The translations under genes were made by a program, and so were the position numbers. Source: Saccharomyces paradoxus (Eukaryota; Ascomycota; Saccharomycetes; Saccharomycetales; Saccharomycetaceae). Taken from it: 64,000 nucleotides of DNA. Location of the stretch: assembly GCF_002079055.1 (NCBI RefSeq), contig NC_047496.1:310001-374000 (forward strand), read 5' to 3'. The notes below the pieces were generated by a model. It was not told where the DNA came from. It worked only from the letters and a program-made list of their open reading frames with translations, and did not search any database. Below are positions 33,026 through 42,965 of the stretch, piece by piece. Numbering within the stretch: position 1 is the stretch's first letter; every line of letters begins with the position of its first letter.

Positions 33026-34378
33026 ATGAAAGTTTATTTACCGGAATCCAGACTGCCATCTTTATATAGGGATTTTAGGCCATTGAAAGATTTAAATCCC
33101 GATGGCTACGAAGCAAACATCAGTACATGGAGGGATTTCTTACTGCAACGATATATCAACAATTCTAACAAAATCACATTTACTATAGGGACAAAAATTT
33201 TACAAGAGTTAACTCATGAGGTTTACGGCGTGCCGAGAAGCATTGATATAGCAATTAACGTTCTTGTAAACGAAGGAAATTTAATACCTATGGAGCTATT
33301 CAATCTCGGTGGAATGTACAATAATAACAGCAAAAGTGGATTTTGGAAGTGGATCAGAAGTTGGAAGGGGTCCACAAATATGTATAGCAGCCGGAAGGAT
33401 GAAACGAGTTTTTACTTGAAGGAAGATAAATTTATTATCAAAGCGAATTTGGAAAAAGAATATCAAAGGTTTCATGAATCACTCAAAAGAAGCATTTTTA
33501 CAGAAGCCTCATCTATTACAGATTTAGTATTCACAAAGAACGAATTCATAACAGCGGGAAATTTAAAATCATTCTTCTCAACTTATGATGAAGAAACGAA
33601 AAGCGTATTCCTGTACTTTATAGAAAATTATAAGCATATCATAGTTTCAAAGGACAATGTTATCAAAGTCATCGCATCTGAAGTAGAAGATGTTATTAGC
33701 AAGTTCTCCAAAGACATCACAGAAAACGATCTTCGGATTGCTAGTGTTAAAGTGGGTATTTTAAACATCAACAAACAGATTGCAAGATTAAAAAAAGAAA
33801 TTGATGAGTCTAATATTCAACTAAGAGACCCAGAGTTTAATGAGTTGCCTAGGAGAATAAGGATTGAATATAAACAGGCGAGGTTATTATCTGAGAAACA
33901 TCTTTCTAAACTACTGAAGTTTCAAAATAATCTTGCTCAAGTAAGAACTCAAATAGAAACCAGTGCTACTAATGCAGTTTTGGTTCAAACCTTGAGCGAA
34001 TCTAACGAAGTGATCAAGTCAATCAATGGGTATATTGGTTCCACTGAAAAAGTGGAAGATTTATTAGATGAGATCAGAGAGGGTCATGACCGCACCGAAG
34101 AGGTCAATAATTTATTAACAAGTTATAATAATAGTAAAGATGAAGAAGTGGAAGAAGAGATTGAAAGAGAACTAGAAAGATTAGAACTTGACGAGAAGAA
34201 TAAGGATAGGGAAGCAAATAAGATTCAAGGTTCCAACGAGCCAGAAGAAAACAGCAGCGAAGATTTGTTGAAGAGACTAGATAATTTGAAGATAAATACA
34301 AATGAAGAACCTATGCAAGACAATGCAGACCAAAATGATGGAATGAGAGAAGTTATGATGGAAGAACAACCGCGTTGA
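33026..34378 (+). CDS. CHM7: ESCRT-III-related nuclear-envelope protein Chm7
   Basis: Homologue of Chm7, which with Heh1/Heh2 recruits ESCRT-III to defective nuclear pores and nuclear-envelope holes. The N-terminal half resembles winged-helix ESCRT-II folds. The C-terminal half, from about residue 230, is helical and charged (long Lys/Glu runs with a coiled-coil pattern), as in Snf7-family proteins. The ATG at 33026 gives 450 aa, the S. cerevisiae length. A further in-frame ATG 105 nt upstream (32921) would add 35 residues. I prefer the shorter form, but the sequence alone does not exclude the longer one. Confidence 0.9.
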   Translation: MKVYLPESRLPSLYRDFRPLKDLNPDGYEANISTWRDFLLQRYINNSNKITFTIGTKILQELTHEVYGVPRSIDIAINVLVNEGNLIPMELFNLGGMYNNNSKSGFWKWIRSWKGSTNMYSSRKDETSFYLKEDKFIIKANLEKEYQRFHESLKRSIFTEASSITDLVFTKNEFITAGNLKSFFSTYDEETKSVFLYFIENYKHIIVSKDNVIKVIASEVEDVISKFSKDITENDLRIASVKVGILNINKQIARLKKEIDESNIQLRDPEFNELPRRIRIEYKQARLLSEKHLSKLLKFQNNLAQVRTQIETSATNAVLVQTLSESNEVIKSINGYIGSTEKVEDLLDEIREGHDRTEEVNNLLTSYNNSKDEEVEEEIERELERLELDEKNKDREANKIQGSNEPEENSSEDLLKRLDNLKINTNEEPMQDNADQNDGMREVMMEEQPR

Positions 34379-34501
34379 CGAACTGAGTGACTAAATAAAT
34401 AAATAGATATACATATAAATGAAAAATAAATATGAGTATTTTAATGAAGACGGAAGAAAATATGTGTGAAGTAACCAAATAGGAAACAAATAAAAGCACA
34501 T

Positions 34502-35686
34502 TTAATTGTTGCCGCTATTATTACTATTATTAGAGTAACCTAAAGTACGAACTTTGGTATTAGATGCAGAATTGTTGGAAGATAAGTTTAATTCAGATAC
34601 GTTTTGTCGTAATTGAGAAGCGCCATTAGAAGGATACATCCTTGGGGTAGTATATGCTGAAGGTGCCATTGAGTCACCACCTCCTCCCCCATCCGAAACC
34701 ATGTCTAAGCTAGATAGTTTCTGTAAGGTATAGTTTGTGCTGTGTGACACGTTTGTACCCAATCTCTGGTAACCAAGATGAGCGGAAGAGGCATCCGCTT
34801 CCGGTTCTTTTGCCCAAAAAGATGTCAAACCTGAGTAAACCTTATGCAGAAGGGAAGACTGCTCCATGTAGTCAAATTTTTTGTTATTGACTTCCAGCGG
34901 CTCCAAGATAAGTGTTGATCTGGGCAACAAATCCAGCTCTTGCAAACTTTTCAGTTCGTCATTTTGCGTAAGAGTCACTCTTGGTACATTTCTGTGGAAG
35001 AGGTAAGGGGTTCCATCGTCGTAGCAATTATAGTCTAACCACATTCTTACTTTGTGTAGTTTCGTCTGGGAAGGAAACGTATTCGAGATTGTGTAACCAT
35101 TAGGCAGTTTCAATTGTAGAGTACAATAATTCTGCGCGAGAAACCCCTTTTGGCTCTTGTAGCTAACATTATCAGTGACTGTCAATTGTTTCCATTTCTG
35201 TACTTTTCTTTTAGTGTCGTTAGTATTTTGAAACACGTACTTCCTCTCTAACTTGTCATTCTGAATCATTCTTTTCACCCTTTGATACTCTTCATCGCTC
35301 TTGGAAAATAACTTTCTTTTTGTTGTTTGACCCTTAAAGACTGACTGTAGCCCATTAATAAAAGTTTCCCAAGGATCCTGCTCGCGAGAAAGGCTATTAC
35401 CTTGAATGGAACATTCGAGCAGACCGTTCTGCAGTATATTAATACTTGGTGCAGATGAGGAGGGAAAAATGCTCTTGAAAAGTAAGCACTCTTTGGTACC
35501 ATTTACCAACTTTACCCAAAGTATGTTTTCCCGCTCCTCGTCGCTGAGATTTGCTGGTTTGAACCACTTCTGGAGCCAAGAATTCTCCTCAGCCGCTGAA
35601 CTAATGTAAACGACGATCACTTGCTCACTAGTATTAGAACAATCATGGGCTACTCGCTCATGAAAGAGGCTTTCTATACTTGACAT
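34502..35686 (-). CDS. UBX6: UBX-domain protein Ubx6
   Basis: UBX-domain cofactor of the Cdc48 AAA-ATPase, paralogous to Ubx7 in yeast. The UBX fold is seen in the region beginning [19 protein letters not shown] and ending [11 protein letters not shown], about residues 185-265. The N-terminal part matches the thioredoxin-like UAS-type segment, with [23 protein letters not shown]. The C-terminus is Ser/Asn-rich. Start choice is uncertain: the ATG at 35686 gives 394 aa, near the 396 aa of S. cerevisiae, while an upstream in-frame ATG at 35716 would give 404 aa. Confidence 0.9.
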   Translation of the reverse strand: MSSIESLFHERVAHDCSNTSEQVIVVYISSAAEENSWLQKWFKPANLSDEERENILWVKLVNGTKECLLFKSIFPSSSAPSINILQNGLLECSIQGNSLSREQDPWETFINGLQSVFKGQTTKRKLFSKSDEEYQRVKRMIQNDKLERKYVFQNTNDTKRKVQKWKQLTVTDNVSYKSQKGFLAQNYCTLQLKLPNGYTISNTFPSQTKLHKVRMWLDYNCYDDGTPYLFHRNVPRVTLTQNDELKSLQELDLLPRSTLILEPLEVNNKKFDYMEQSSLLHKVYSGLTSFWAKEPEADASSAHLGYQRLGTNVSHSTNYTLQKLSSLDMVSDGGGGGDSMAPSAYTTPRMYPSNGASQLRQNVSELNLSSNNSASNTKVRTLGYSNNSNNSGNN

Positions 35687-36662
35687 CTCGTAAATTTCTG
35701 TCACCTTTATTGTCATAAAACTAAAGCCTGCAAATCTACTTCTTATGTCGAGGGACAAAATTTGTTTGGTGTAAGTTAGTGTATAAGTATATATGTATAT
35801 ATACGTACATATATTTGTCCTTATGCAATTACTAACAAATCTTAAAAAAACTCACTATTCATATGAAAAAAGTCCCTCTTCTAGGGTTGACGCGCTAGAG
35901 GTAAATCCACTAATGTTCCTCCTGATTTCGTTAACTCCGAAAAGAATAGCATGTGCAAGATGGGTTACCGAAAGAAGCAATCAAAAAAAGCATGAATACA
36001 TCTAGAACAGGGGCAAGGATACTACCAGACGGATGGGCCCACTTTTAACAGTTTTAAGATCTCCACGAACGTGAAGGGAGAATAAAGTACGCGCTGGGTC
36101 CGTTACGATTCGTGCTGCAAGAGGTTCAAAATCGCTCCACAATGGTCTCGCCCCTCGGCCCTTCTCCAATTACAAGCATATTACTAATACAGTTTTCGTT
36201 TCTTTTGTAATGTTCAGATAGGAGCGAAAGACTAATTTCGATGGAAATTTTTATCTTCATTTCGATAGTATGTTCAATCAGTTGAACTATGCATCTTTGG
36301 TTATCATCATTAACAAAATTGAAACGAAAAGCCATCCGGCCAAGAAGGCCGGAAAAAGAGGTTGAAAAAGGATATATAGTGTCCTTGTCACACTGATACA
36401 ACGCCTGTTGTATGTAAGGCATATGGCAAACCGATTACTGTTTGCATTTGCACTGATGATATTTGCATCTTACTAGTGTTATTGGAGATGAACAAGAACG
36501 AGAGAGGGTTTTCATTGTTTGATGTTTTTTTTATATGGAGGAGAAAGCGACGAAGCCAAAAAAAAACGAAAAGAAAATAAAAATGCTGTCGAAAAAAAGT
36601 TAGGGCTGGTGTGGACTATACACTTACTCAGTAGTTAGACATTATATAAGATGACGTTGGTC
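35687..36662. other. Intergenic region UBX6-RTT101 containing snR60
   Basis: About 1 kb. The only gene found is the C/D snoRNA at about 36206-36317 on the minus strand. The sequence between 35700 and 36200 would hold the UBX6 promoter and the snoRNA 3' end. The region above 36317 would hold the snoRNA promoter and the RTT101 3' end. A short minus-strand reading frame across 36126-36422 overlaps the snoRNA and is not considered coding. Confidence 0.6.
36206..36317 (-). ncRNA. snR60: C/D box snoRNA snR60
   Basis: On the minus strand a C box (AATGATGA, near 36303-36310) and a D box (CTGA, 36214-36217) are bracketed by a terminal stem. TTTTGT before the C box pairs with ACAAAA after the D box. 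An internal D' box (CTGA) lies near 36278. The 10 nt GCATAGTTCA before D' are complementary to 25S rRNA TGAACTATGC, placing the methylated base at A817. The stretch before the D box (TTAGTCTTTCGCTCCTAT) pairs with the 25S segment ATAGGGGCGAAAGACTAA, allowing one G-U pair, and places it at G908. Those are the two known snR60 targets; the 25S sequence is recalled from memory. Exact ends are approximate. Confidence 0.92.
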
Positions 36663-39191
36663 TCAGTATTTGTATGTACCTGTTGATTCGTCCTTAGTTA
36701 TGAATTTGTCTCGTAACAGTTTGGCCAAGGCATCTTTGAACTCACCCACACTGAAGCCTTTTATTTGCTGCTTTACCGTTTCGAATAAATGTTCGTAGTC
36801 GAGACCATTACTCTCGCTCTTAACGGATCTGGTTATGCATGCCTTTAGTAATTCTTGAGTCCATTGGGAATTACTTCCCTCGTGGTGCGCAGAGCTGCTT
36901 CTTGCACTGCTCGCGTTGCTGTTTTGCAGAGAGGCGTTTCTCGGTAGGACCACACGTAGTTTACCATTTTTCACTTTCCTCATATCGGGTTTGAAGCTCT
37001 CGTTCATACTGTATAAGTTGTCAATGTCTCTTGTCAGAATTTTGTAGTTCAAAAAGGACTTTAAGATCAAAGTCAAGTCTTTGTACGCCAGTTTTGTTCG
37101 CTCTGATATGATCTGTAAGGTCAAATGATCACTTTCGTTGAATAAAACCAGCACACAAGTTTGGAAAAGGGTCAACTCAAATATTAGATTAGTTCCATCT
37201 GGCGTGATGAAAGGCGATTCCACTTCACAATGATGTAAGTTCCACATCGGATATAGTTCTTTTTTGGAAGCATCTGAATCCTGCACCTTATTCTCCTGAT
37301 GGTATTTACAGAGAAATTTGTTCCATGTATCATCCATCTCTTGGGGTAGGATGAAGTTCTTCTTAACTTCGTTGGATTGTTGAAAAACTTTGGGAATTCT
37401 TTCTCTATCAAAAATAAGGGGGAAGAATGAATTATTGTTATTTTCATTGTACTTCTTCCCGAACTTTACTGCAGCTTCAATATTCTCATAAAACGACAAA
37501 AATGATGCATATTTGATTCTCAAATCTGCTATGACCTCTACCGGCTGAAAGAATTGCGATAAGTAAGGTTGATATTGATCTCGGTATCGCATTTCATCCT
37601 CTTGTGAGACATTCGTTATGATTCTTTCCTTGAAAAGTTCCATCAGACTGTCTTTGTAAATAGGTAATATATCCTTAATAAATGGGGAATTTTGGTCACT
37701 TTGTAAAATCGTCTTTCTGAAAATTGATCTTTCAAAAAAATTAGGAAATGTGGGAAGATTGACAAACTTCAATCTCAATATGGGAAGATTATCGTTAAGA
37801 AACTTTATTTTCATGTCTCTGGATAAGTCCTTCTTTGTTGTTTTTATTTTTTTGATAAGGTTGAATAAGTGTGACTCAAAATATTTGACGTATTGTTCGA
37901 TGGCTTTGCTGGTACTTCCAAGTAAATCACATAAGTGGTACTCAATAGAATCTGAGTATATTTTAAGGTGATCAACATTAGCTAACTGAACTGCCTGATC
38001 AAACAGCCCCTCAGTATCATGACTTGGTCCATATGCTGCTTGTAACTTTTCTGAAATAGCATCATCACAAAATTCCTTGAACTTTGACAGCATATTTCTT
38101 GCTTCAAAAGCATTCCTAAACATCAATAAGCTAAAGCGCGTCTCAGTTTTCAAATATCGCTCCTTTTCTTCATCATAGGTGTTTTTCCCAATTTCTATGT
38201 ACTCGCTAATAGACTTCTTATTCAACAGTAAATGGCTTATGAATAAGTCATTTGCGTCACTGACCCATTCAGGGAAAAACAACGATGCTAATAGTGCATT
38301 CCTCGTTAATAGCACTTTAAAATTCTTGAAAGTTTCCAGCCTTGGCCCTAAATTTGATTCCTCGCCGTAATATTCCCTGAGCGTTTTCATATAGAAATCT
38401 TTGGAACTCAGACCTTCCACCCTAAAATTACAGTTAGACATGATACGAAGCATAGGAATTTCCTTCTCTAACATCGTATTTGTTATTGGAAACATGTGGA
38501 TATAGTGATGAATAGAAGCGGTCACGAGGACAGGAAATTTATTTCCAAAATGGGACTTCATACATTCGAAAAGTTTGGAATCATAATACTGGAATACCGT
38601 CAAGTTCTCAAATCCTAGTTCTTTTCTTATCATAGGATAATTTGCCGGCACATACGATATAATAGGCCCAAGCGTACCCATTACGTACTCAAATAGCTTA
38701 TAAAACGAGGTCCAATTTTTAGGTATAGCTTCATAAGAATAATTGTATTTGGTCAAAAAGTTGAGGATATGTGCGTCAATTATTAAGTTTGTTAATTCAT
38801 TACAAAATTCTTGAAAGCTAAGTACGATTTGATGTTGATGTAACAGCTGAAATTTCTTATGTTTCTCGTCATTTCCGTTAAATTCTGAGTTGTAAGGAAT
38901 GTATGATTTTCTTTGCGTTAGTTCACGACAATTATTCAACATTCTGGGCATTAGCTTTCTAAATTTAGCGGCCTTTTCTTTATTAAATTCCAATTCTTTC
39001 ATGTCAGTTTCGGTTATAGTTTCACTCAAAGTAAGGCGAAAAAACTCATGCAGTTCAGCAATCATCGTTCGGTACTTGGGGTTTCTCTCATCGTTAAATT
39101 GATGGTATAGTCCTAAAGTGTTACTTGGACTCGTCTCTCTAGTTACAGGTCCGTGATATTCTCCCCTCTTGGAAACGCTCTTATCTATCAT
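36663..39191 (-). CDS. RTT101: Cullin Rtt101 (Cul8)
   Basis: Cullin scaffold of the Rtt101-Mms1-Mms22 ubiquitin ligase, which acts in replication through damaged DNA and histone H3 exchange. The N-terminal helical repeats extend over about residues 1-500, followed by the cullin homology region. The C-terminal winged-helix segment, ITRSVKSESNGLDYEHLFE through KFITKDESTGTYKY, holds the usual Rub1/Nedd8 attachment area. An upstream TTG extends the frame by four codons; the first ATG at 39191 gives 842 aa, the S. cerevisiae length. It is divergent from AIM22 with 274 bp between starts. Confidence 0.95.
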   Translation of the reverse strand: MIDKSVSKRGEYHGPVTRETSPSNTLGLYHQFNDERNPKYRTMIAELHEFFRLTLSETITETDMKELEFNKEKAAKFRKLMPRMLNNCRELTQRKSYIPYNSEFNGNDEKHKKFQLLHQHQIVLSFQEFCNELTNLIIDAHILNFLTKYNYSYEAIPKNWTSFYKLFEYVMGTLGPIISYVPANYPMIRKELGFENLTVFQYYDSKLFECMKSHFGNKFPVLVTASIHHYIHMFPITNTMLEKEIPMLRIMSNCNFRVEGLSSKDFYMKTLREYYGEESNLGPRLETFKNFKVLLTRNALLASLFFPEWVSDANDLFISHLLLNKKSISEYIEIGKNTYDEEKERYLKTETRFSLLMFRNAFEARNMLSKFKEFCDDAISEKLQAAYGPSHDTEGLFDQAVQLANVDHLKIYSDSIEYHLCDLLGSTSKAIEQYVKYFESHLFNLIKKIKTTKKDLSRDMKIKFLNDNLPILRLKFVNLPTFPNFFERSIFRKTILQSDQNSPFIKDILPIYKDSLMELFKERIITNVSQEDEMRYRDQYQPYLSQFFQPVEVIADLRIKYASFLSFYENIEAAVKFGKKYNENNNNSFFPLIFDRERIPKVFQQSNEVKKNFILPQEMDDTWNKFLCKYHQENKVQDSDASKKELYPMWNLHHCEVESPFITPDGTNLIFELTLFQTCVLVLFNESDHLTLQIISERTKLAYKDLTLILKSFLNYKILTRDIDNLYSMNESFKPDMRKVKNGKLRVVLPRNASLQNSNASSARSSSAHHEGSNSQWTQELLKACITRSVKSESNGLDYEHLFETVKQQIKGFSVGEFKDALAKLLRDKFITKDESTGTYKY

Positions 39192-39465
39192 TGTTCTTCG
39201 CAAGAGAGCCTATACCAGTAAAAAATATTAATGAGCTTAATATCCTGAAAATTCCCTCAAACTAATATATGATGCAAAGATATCGATGACGTTCATTTGT
39301 ATTGTTCATACTGATCATTACGCACAGGAAAGTTATGCGTTCCGCTTTGTCACATTTGAGCAGGAATATTGAACATCTAGGAATTTTCGAGTTGACGTAT
39401 ACACGGTTTTCAATGAAAGCAAAAAGAAGAAAAACATTAGGCCTTTTGTCATTAATGTCCCCATT

Positions 39466-40698
39466 ATGTCTATGATGTTTGCTAATTGGATATCTTCTCC
39501 TCGATATATGGGACAGCGGAACCTCGTATATTGCACCACTTTATTTCACACATTCACACGGTGGGCAAAAAATACAGGTGATAAATATCATGCTATAAAC
39601 TCAATGTATGAGGATATGTTCACACCTCCAAGTAATAATGCCTTGATTTTACAGGATGGAGGCGAATCCGATTCTACTAAAACAAGGACTGTTAGCTCTT
39701 TACAAGAGGATATCAGTGATTTTAATGAAGACTTGCACAATTTCTATAATATAGGATTTGCCAAACAGATTATATCTGCTTCTCAATTGGAAAATGTAGT
39801 CAAGGCAAGAGGGAGGTTTATCATACAAAGCTTGTCCACCAGTCCCTATTTTAATCTAGCGCTTGAAAACTATGTCTTCAAAAATACACCAAGAGTTAAA
39901 AAAGGTTTCGATAATTGCAGACTTTTATTTTACATCAATGATAAATGCGCAGTTATTGGCAAAAACCAAAATCTGTGGCAGGAAGTGGATCTTGTTAAGC
40001 TGAAGAGTAAAAATTTTGAATTACTGAGAAGATTTTCTGGAGGTGGTACTGTACTGCATGATTTGGGGAATGTTAATTATTCATATTTGACATCCAGAGA
40101 AAAATTTGAAACAAAGTTTTTCAACACAATGATAATTAAGTGGTTAAATTCATTCAATTCCGAATTGAGACTGGATTTGAATGATAGAGGGGATATTATT
40201 CAAGACGGGTTTAAAGTTAGTGGCAGTGCTTATAAAATTGCTGGTGGTAAAGCATACCATCATGCAACGATGTTACTCAAAGCTGATTTGGAACAGTTCA
40301 GTGGTTTGTTAGAACCCTCATTACCGGACAATATGGAATGGGAATCGAGTGGAGTTCATAGTGTAAAATCTAAGATTAAAAATGTCGGTGCAATTAGTCC
40401 TAACCAATTCATTGGGGTAGTATCCGAGCGCTTTCAGAAGAACTTCAAACTTGACAACGAAATACCTATATATTTCTGTGACGAATTTAAATCTATAAAT
40501 GACGAGATTAAAGATGCTATGAATACCTTACAGAGCGATAAATGGAAATATCTCTCGGGTCCCAAGTTCTCAGTAAAAATTAAGGATAAAAATTTAAGAA
40601 TCAAAGTCGAAAAGGGTATGATTTATGACTGTAATAGAAACGATTTAATTGGCTTGGAATTCAAAGGTTTTTTGGAGAATATTGATAGTTACACATAA
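39466..40698 (+). CDS. AIM22: Mitochondrial lipoate-protein ligase Aim22
   Basis: Lipoate-protein ligase homologue needed for lipoylation of mitochondrial dehydrogenase subunits and the glycine-cleavage H protein. The family motif RRFSGGGTVLHD is at residues 188-199. It is followed by VNYSYL and VSGSAYKIAGGKAYHHATML, whose Lys contacts the lipoyl adenylate. The first 115 residues precede the catalytic domain and include a hydrophobic/basic start suitable for mitochondrial import. Length is 410 aa against 409 in S. cerevisiae. It is the last gene on this side that keeps the S. cerevisiae arrangement: its downstream neighbour here is NUP192, not the SDH1 paralogue. Confidence 0.94.
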   Translation: MSMMFANWISSPRYMGQRNLVYCTTLFHTFTRWAKNTGDKYHAINSMYEDMFTPPSNNALILQDGGESDSTKTRTVSSLQEDISDFNEDLHNFYNIGFAKQIISASQLENVVKARGRFIIQSLSTSPYFNLALENYVFKNTPRVKKGFDNCRLLFYINDKCAVIGKNQNLWQEVDLVKLKSKNFELLRRFSGGGTVLHDLGNVNYSYLTSREKFETKFFNTMIIKWLNSFNSELRLDLNDRGDIIQDGFKVSGSAYKIAGGKAYHHATMLLKADLEQFSGLLEPSLPDNMEWESSGVHSVKSKIKNVGAISPNQFIGVVSERFQKNFKLDNEIPIYFCDEFKSINDEIKDAMNTLQSDKWKYLSGPKFSVKIKDKNLRIKVEKGMIYDCNRNDLIGLEFKGFLENIDSYT

Positions 40699-41095
40699 CG
40701 TAGAAGCACATTTCAATTCACTTGTAAATAGCGAAGATAAATATGACACTGAGAGTCTTTCATCAGAAATTGATTAGCGAGGCTCAGTAGATGTGTCCCT
40801 GATTCGCCGCAAACTTCAGTATCAGCAACACATTAGAAGTGTTCGTACTGTAGATCTGTAAAATCTATATTTTATCGTGATCGTGTCGCTCAAATATAAA
40901 CTGAATGATCATACTGTTGTTTGAGAAACCGACGGGTAGTATTTAATCTTATCAATCCTCTAAGTAAAATGATATTAGTACCTGTGGTTACATCTATCGA
41001 AGCGCTTTCGTCACAAAATGAAGTCAACATTAAGATTCAAGCTTCAAAACTTCTTTACCAGCGTAGCTACACTAGTGGTTTTTGAGAATTTTTTG
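40699..41095. other. Intergenic region after AIM22
   Basis: About 400 nt between AIM22 and the first LTR. AT-rich; no ORF, RNA gene or LTR remnant was recognised. Confidence 0.5.
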
Positions 41096-41413
41096 TGTTG
41101 GAATGAAATTCTAATATCGTCTATTTAATATTATATTATAACACGCGGTGTAAGAGGATGGCATAAAGATTGAGAAGCAGTCATCCAATCTGATGGAAGC
41201 TGAAATGCAAGGATTGATAAAGTAATAGGAAAATGAATGACAACATATAAAAGGAAAGAAGATAAAGTTATAACACTATGTAGAACTATCGATTCCCTTT
41301 TGTGGATTCCTATATCCTCGAGGAGAACTTCTAGTATATTCTATATACCTAATATTATAGCCTTTAGTAACAATGGAATCCCAACAATTATCTAATTATT
41401 CACCCAACTCTCA
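41096..41413 (+). mobile_element. Solo delta LTR (Ty1/Ty2 family)
   Basis: A 318-nt solo LTR that opens TGTTGGAATG and ends in CTCA, with the internal landmarks CTCGAGGAGAACTTCTAGTA and ATCCCAACAATTATCTAA of delta elements. It sits 160 bp upstream of the tRNA-Tyr gene, the normal Ty1 target zone. No matching 5-bp target repeat is visible at its ends, and no internal Ty sequence remains. It is very similar to the delta at 42648, so moderately young. Confidence 0.9.
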
Positions 41414-41572
41414 GGTTCATCTTAGGCAAGTAGGTTGCCTAGTATACTCAATCTTGTCTGTTTTGGAACTATTGTTTCGTACGTGTTTCATACATGTTTT
41501 ATGTCTAGGTTGGTAAATCTAGTAATGCTGAGGTATTCCATTTTGAGATAGAGCACTGTCAGCTATTCACGA

Positions 41573-41661
41573 CTCTCGGTAGCCAAGTTGGTTTAAGGCG
41601 CAAGACTGTAATTTATCACTACGAAATCTTGAGATCGGGCGTTCGACTCGCCCCCGGGAGA
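41573..41661 (+). tRNA. tY(GUA): tRNA-Tyr(GUA) with 14-nt intron
   Basis: An 89-nt gene with acceptor stem CTCTCGG/CCGGGAG, A box TAGCCAAGTTGG, B box GTTCGACTC, and anticodon GTA at 41608-41610. The 14-nt intron at 41612-41625 starts one base after the anticodon, as in all yeast tRNA-Tyr genes. A run of eight T at 41662-41669 ends Pol III transcription. In S. cerevisiae the tRNA-Tyr gene next to AIM22 is an ochre-suppressor locus (I recall SUP7). Confidence 0.98.
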
Positions 41662-41781
41662 TTTTTTTTCTAGTGCACTTGACTGGACATGGATAAAACA
41701 TTTCTTAACGGCTTCCTACCGCCCTCGTAATTGGTGCTATCTTTCAACTTATAGGATAGTTTCGAGTTAATAAGTTACTAT

Positions 41782-41895
41782 TGAGATGATAATTGTTGGA
41801 TTCCATATTTTTTAAAGCAATATGTTATTAGGTATACAGAATATGCCAGAAGCTCTCCTTGAGTATCCAGAACCCCACAAAAGAGAATTGATAAT
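41782..41895 (-). mobile_element. Old delta LTR relic, first part
   Basis: Minus-strand delta sequence, recognisable by TGAGATGATAATTGTTGGAT, the TATTAGGTATACAGAATAT landmark and the CTCCTTGAG version of the XhoI-site region. It is clearly more decayed than the other deltas here, so among the oldest insertions. It stops at 41895 where a tau LTR begins and appears to resume at 42260. Confidence 0.75.
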
Positions 41896-42259
41896 AGTTG
41901 GAACGCGTGGTCATCAATGTTAACTTGAGTTGCTATAGTAACGGTCTGAATATTTATATCTTATACTATGTACGCCTCGTATACGTTTAAATGTGAATGC
42001 ACTATTGCACAAGGAAATGTTAAACTTGAAATTCAGTACTACAGTGGAGTTAAGGATCTATTAATTGAAAATTGGGATGGTAGTTATATATATGAGTAAT
42101 ATGAGTCGTCAGATTAAACATTTTGTGATTACATGACCTCTTATTATATTGGTCATTTTTAACATGAACCAATTAGCGTGCGTTTTGATATACTGCTCTT
42201 ATATAGTATAAGAAGATCCACCTTTATTCTTTATCAATACTAACTACTAATTATCAACA
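41896..42259 (+). mobile_element. Solo tau LTR (Ty4 family)
   Basis: About 364 nt, near the 371-nt length of tau. It opens GTTGGAACG, contains TTGAGTTGCTATAGTAAC and TACGTTTAAATGTG, and ends TTATCAACA, which agree with my recollection of the Ty4 LTR. It splits an older minus-strand delta. Solo and decayed, with no internal Ty4 sequence. The family call depends on memory of the tau sequence and should be compared with a reference. Confidence 0.7.
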
Positions 42260-42365
42260 GTGATTATAGATATTAACACTTATTTTTCCTTCTTTCCCTT
42301 TATGTGTCGTTTGGTACCCTATTTCATTATTACTTTTCCATTTCAGGCCATTTTTACCTCATCTT
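42260..42365 (-). mobile_element. Old delta LTR relic, second part
   Basis: Sequence after the tau LTR aligns with the remainder of a minus-strand delta: a TTAACACTTATTTTTCCTTC region, the TTTCATTATTAC region and CCATTTCAGGCC, in the same order as the delta at 62463-62795. This supports insertion of tau into a pre-existing delta. The right boundary is approximate. Confidence 0.6.
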
Positions 42366-42647
42366 CTTACATAGTACATGCGGTGCAAGAGGATGGCATA
42401 AAGATTGAGAAACAGTCATCCAATCTGATGGAAGCTGAAATGCAAGGATTGATAATGTAATAGGATAATGAATGACAACATACAAAAGGAAAGAAGATAA
42501 AAACAATAACACTATGTAGAACTATCGATTCCCTTTTGTGGATTCCTATATCCTCGAGGAGAACTTCTAGTATATTCTGTATACCTATATCATAGCCTTT
42601 AGCAACAATCAAATCCCAACAATTATCTAATTATTCACCCAATTCTC
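42366..42647 (+). mobile_element. Partial delta LTR interrupted near its 3' end
   Basis: Delta sequence lacking its 5' end, running from about CATGCGGTGCAAGAGG to CACCCAATTCTC. Its last bases continue at 42966-42971, on the far side of the younger delta at 42648. A stub with the same 3' part, including the variant AGCAACAATCAAATCCCAAC, occurs in mirror orientation at 62403-62462. This delta was therefore part of the duplicated tRNA-flanking unit. Confidence 0.85.
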
Positions 42648-42965
42648 TGTTGGAATGAAATTCTAATATCATCTATTTAATAGTATATTATAATATGCGG
42701 TGCAAGAGGATGACATAAAGATTGAGAAACAGTCATCCAATCTAATGGAAGCTGAAATGCAAGGATTGATAATGTAATAGGATAATGAATGACAACATAT
42801 AAAAAGAAAGAAGATAAAATAATAACACTATGTAGAACTATCGATTCCCTTTTGTGGATTCCTATATCCTCGAGGAGAACTTCTAGTATATTCTATATAC
42901 CTAATATTATAGCCTTTAGTAACAATGGAATCCCAACAATTATCTAATTACCCACATAATTCTCA
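42648..42965 (+). mobile_element. Solo delta LTR with target-site repeats, nested
   Basis: A 318-nt solo LTR, TGTTGGAATG to TTCTCA, inserted into the end of the delta at 42366. The 5-bp target repeat TTCTC is intact on both sides (42643-42647 and 42966-42970), so this is a comparatively recent insertion followed by LTR-LTR recombination. It lies 110 bp upstream of the tRNA-Arg gene. Confidence 0.92.

Noticed and set aside
36126-36422. A 98-codon minus-strand frame between UBX6 and RTT101
   Set aside because: It overlaps the whole of snR60, whose C/D boxes and rRNA guides explain the sequence.
42260-42612. Short frames on both strands among the LTRs
   Set aside because: They are made of delta LTR sequence, which does not encode protein.
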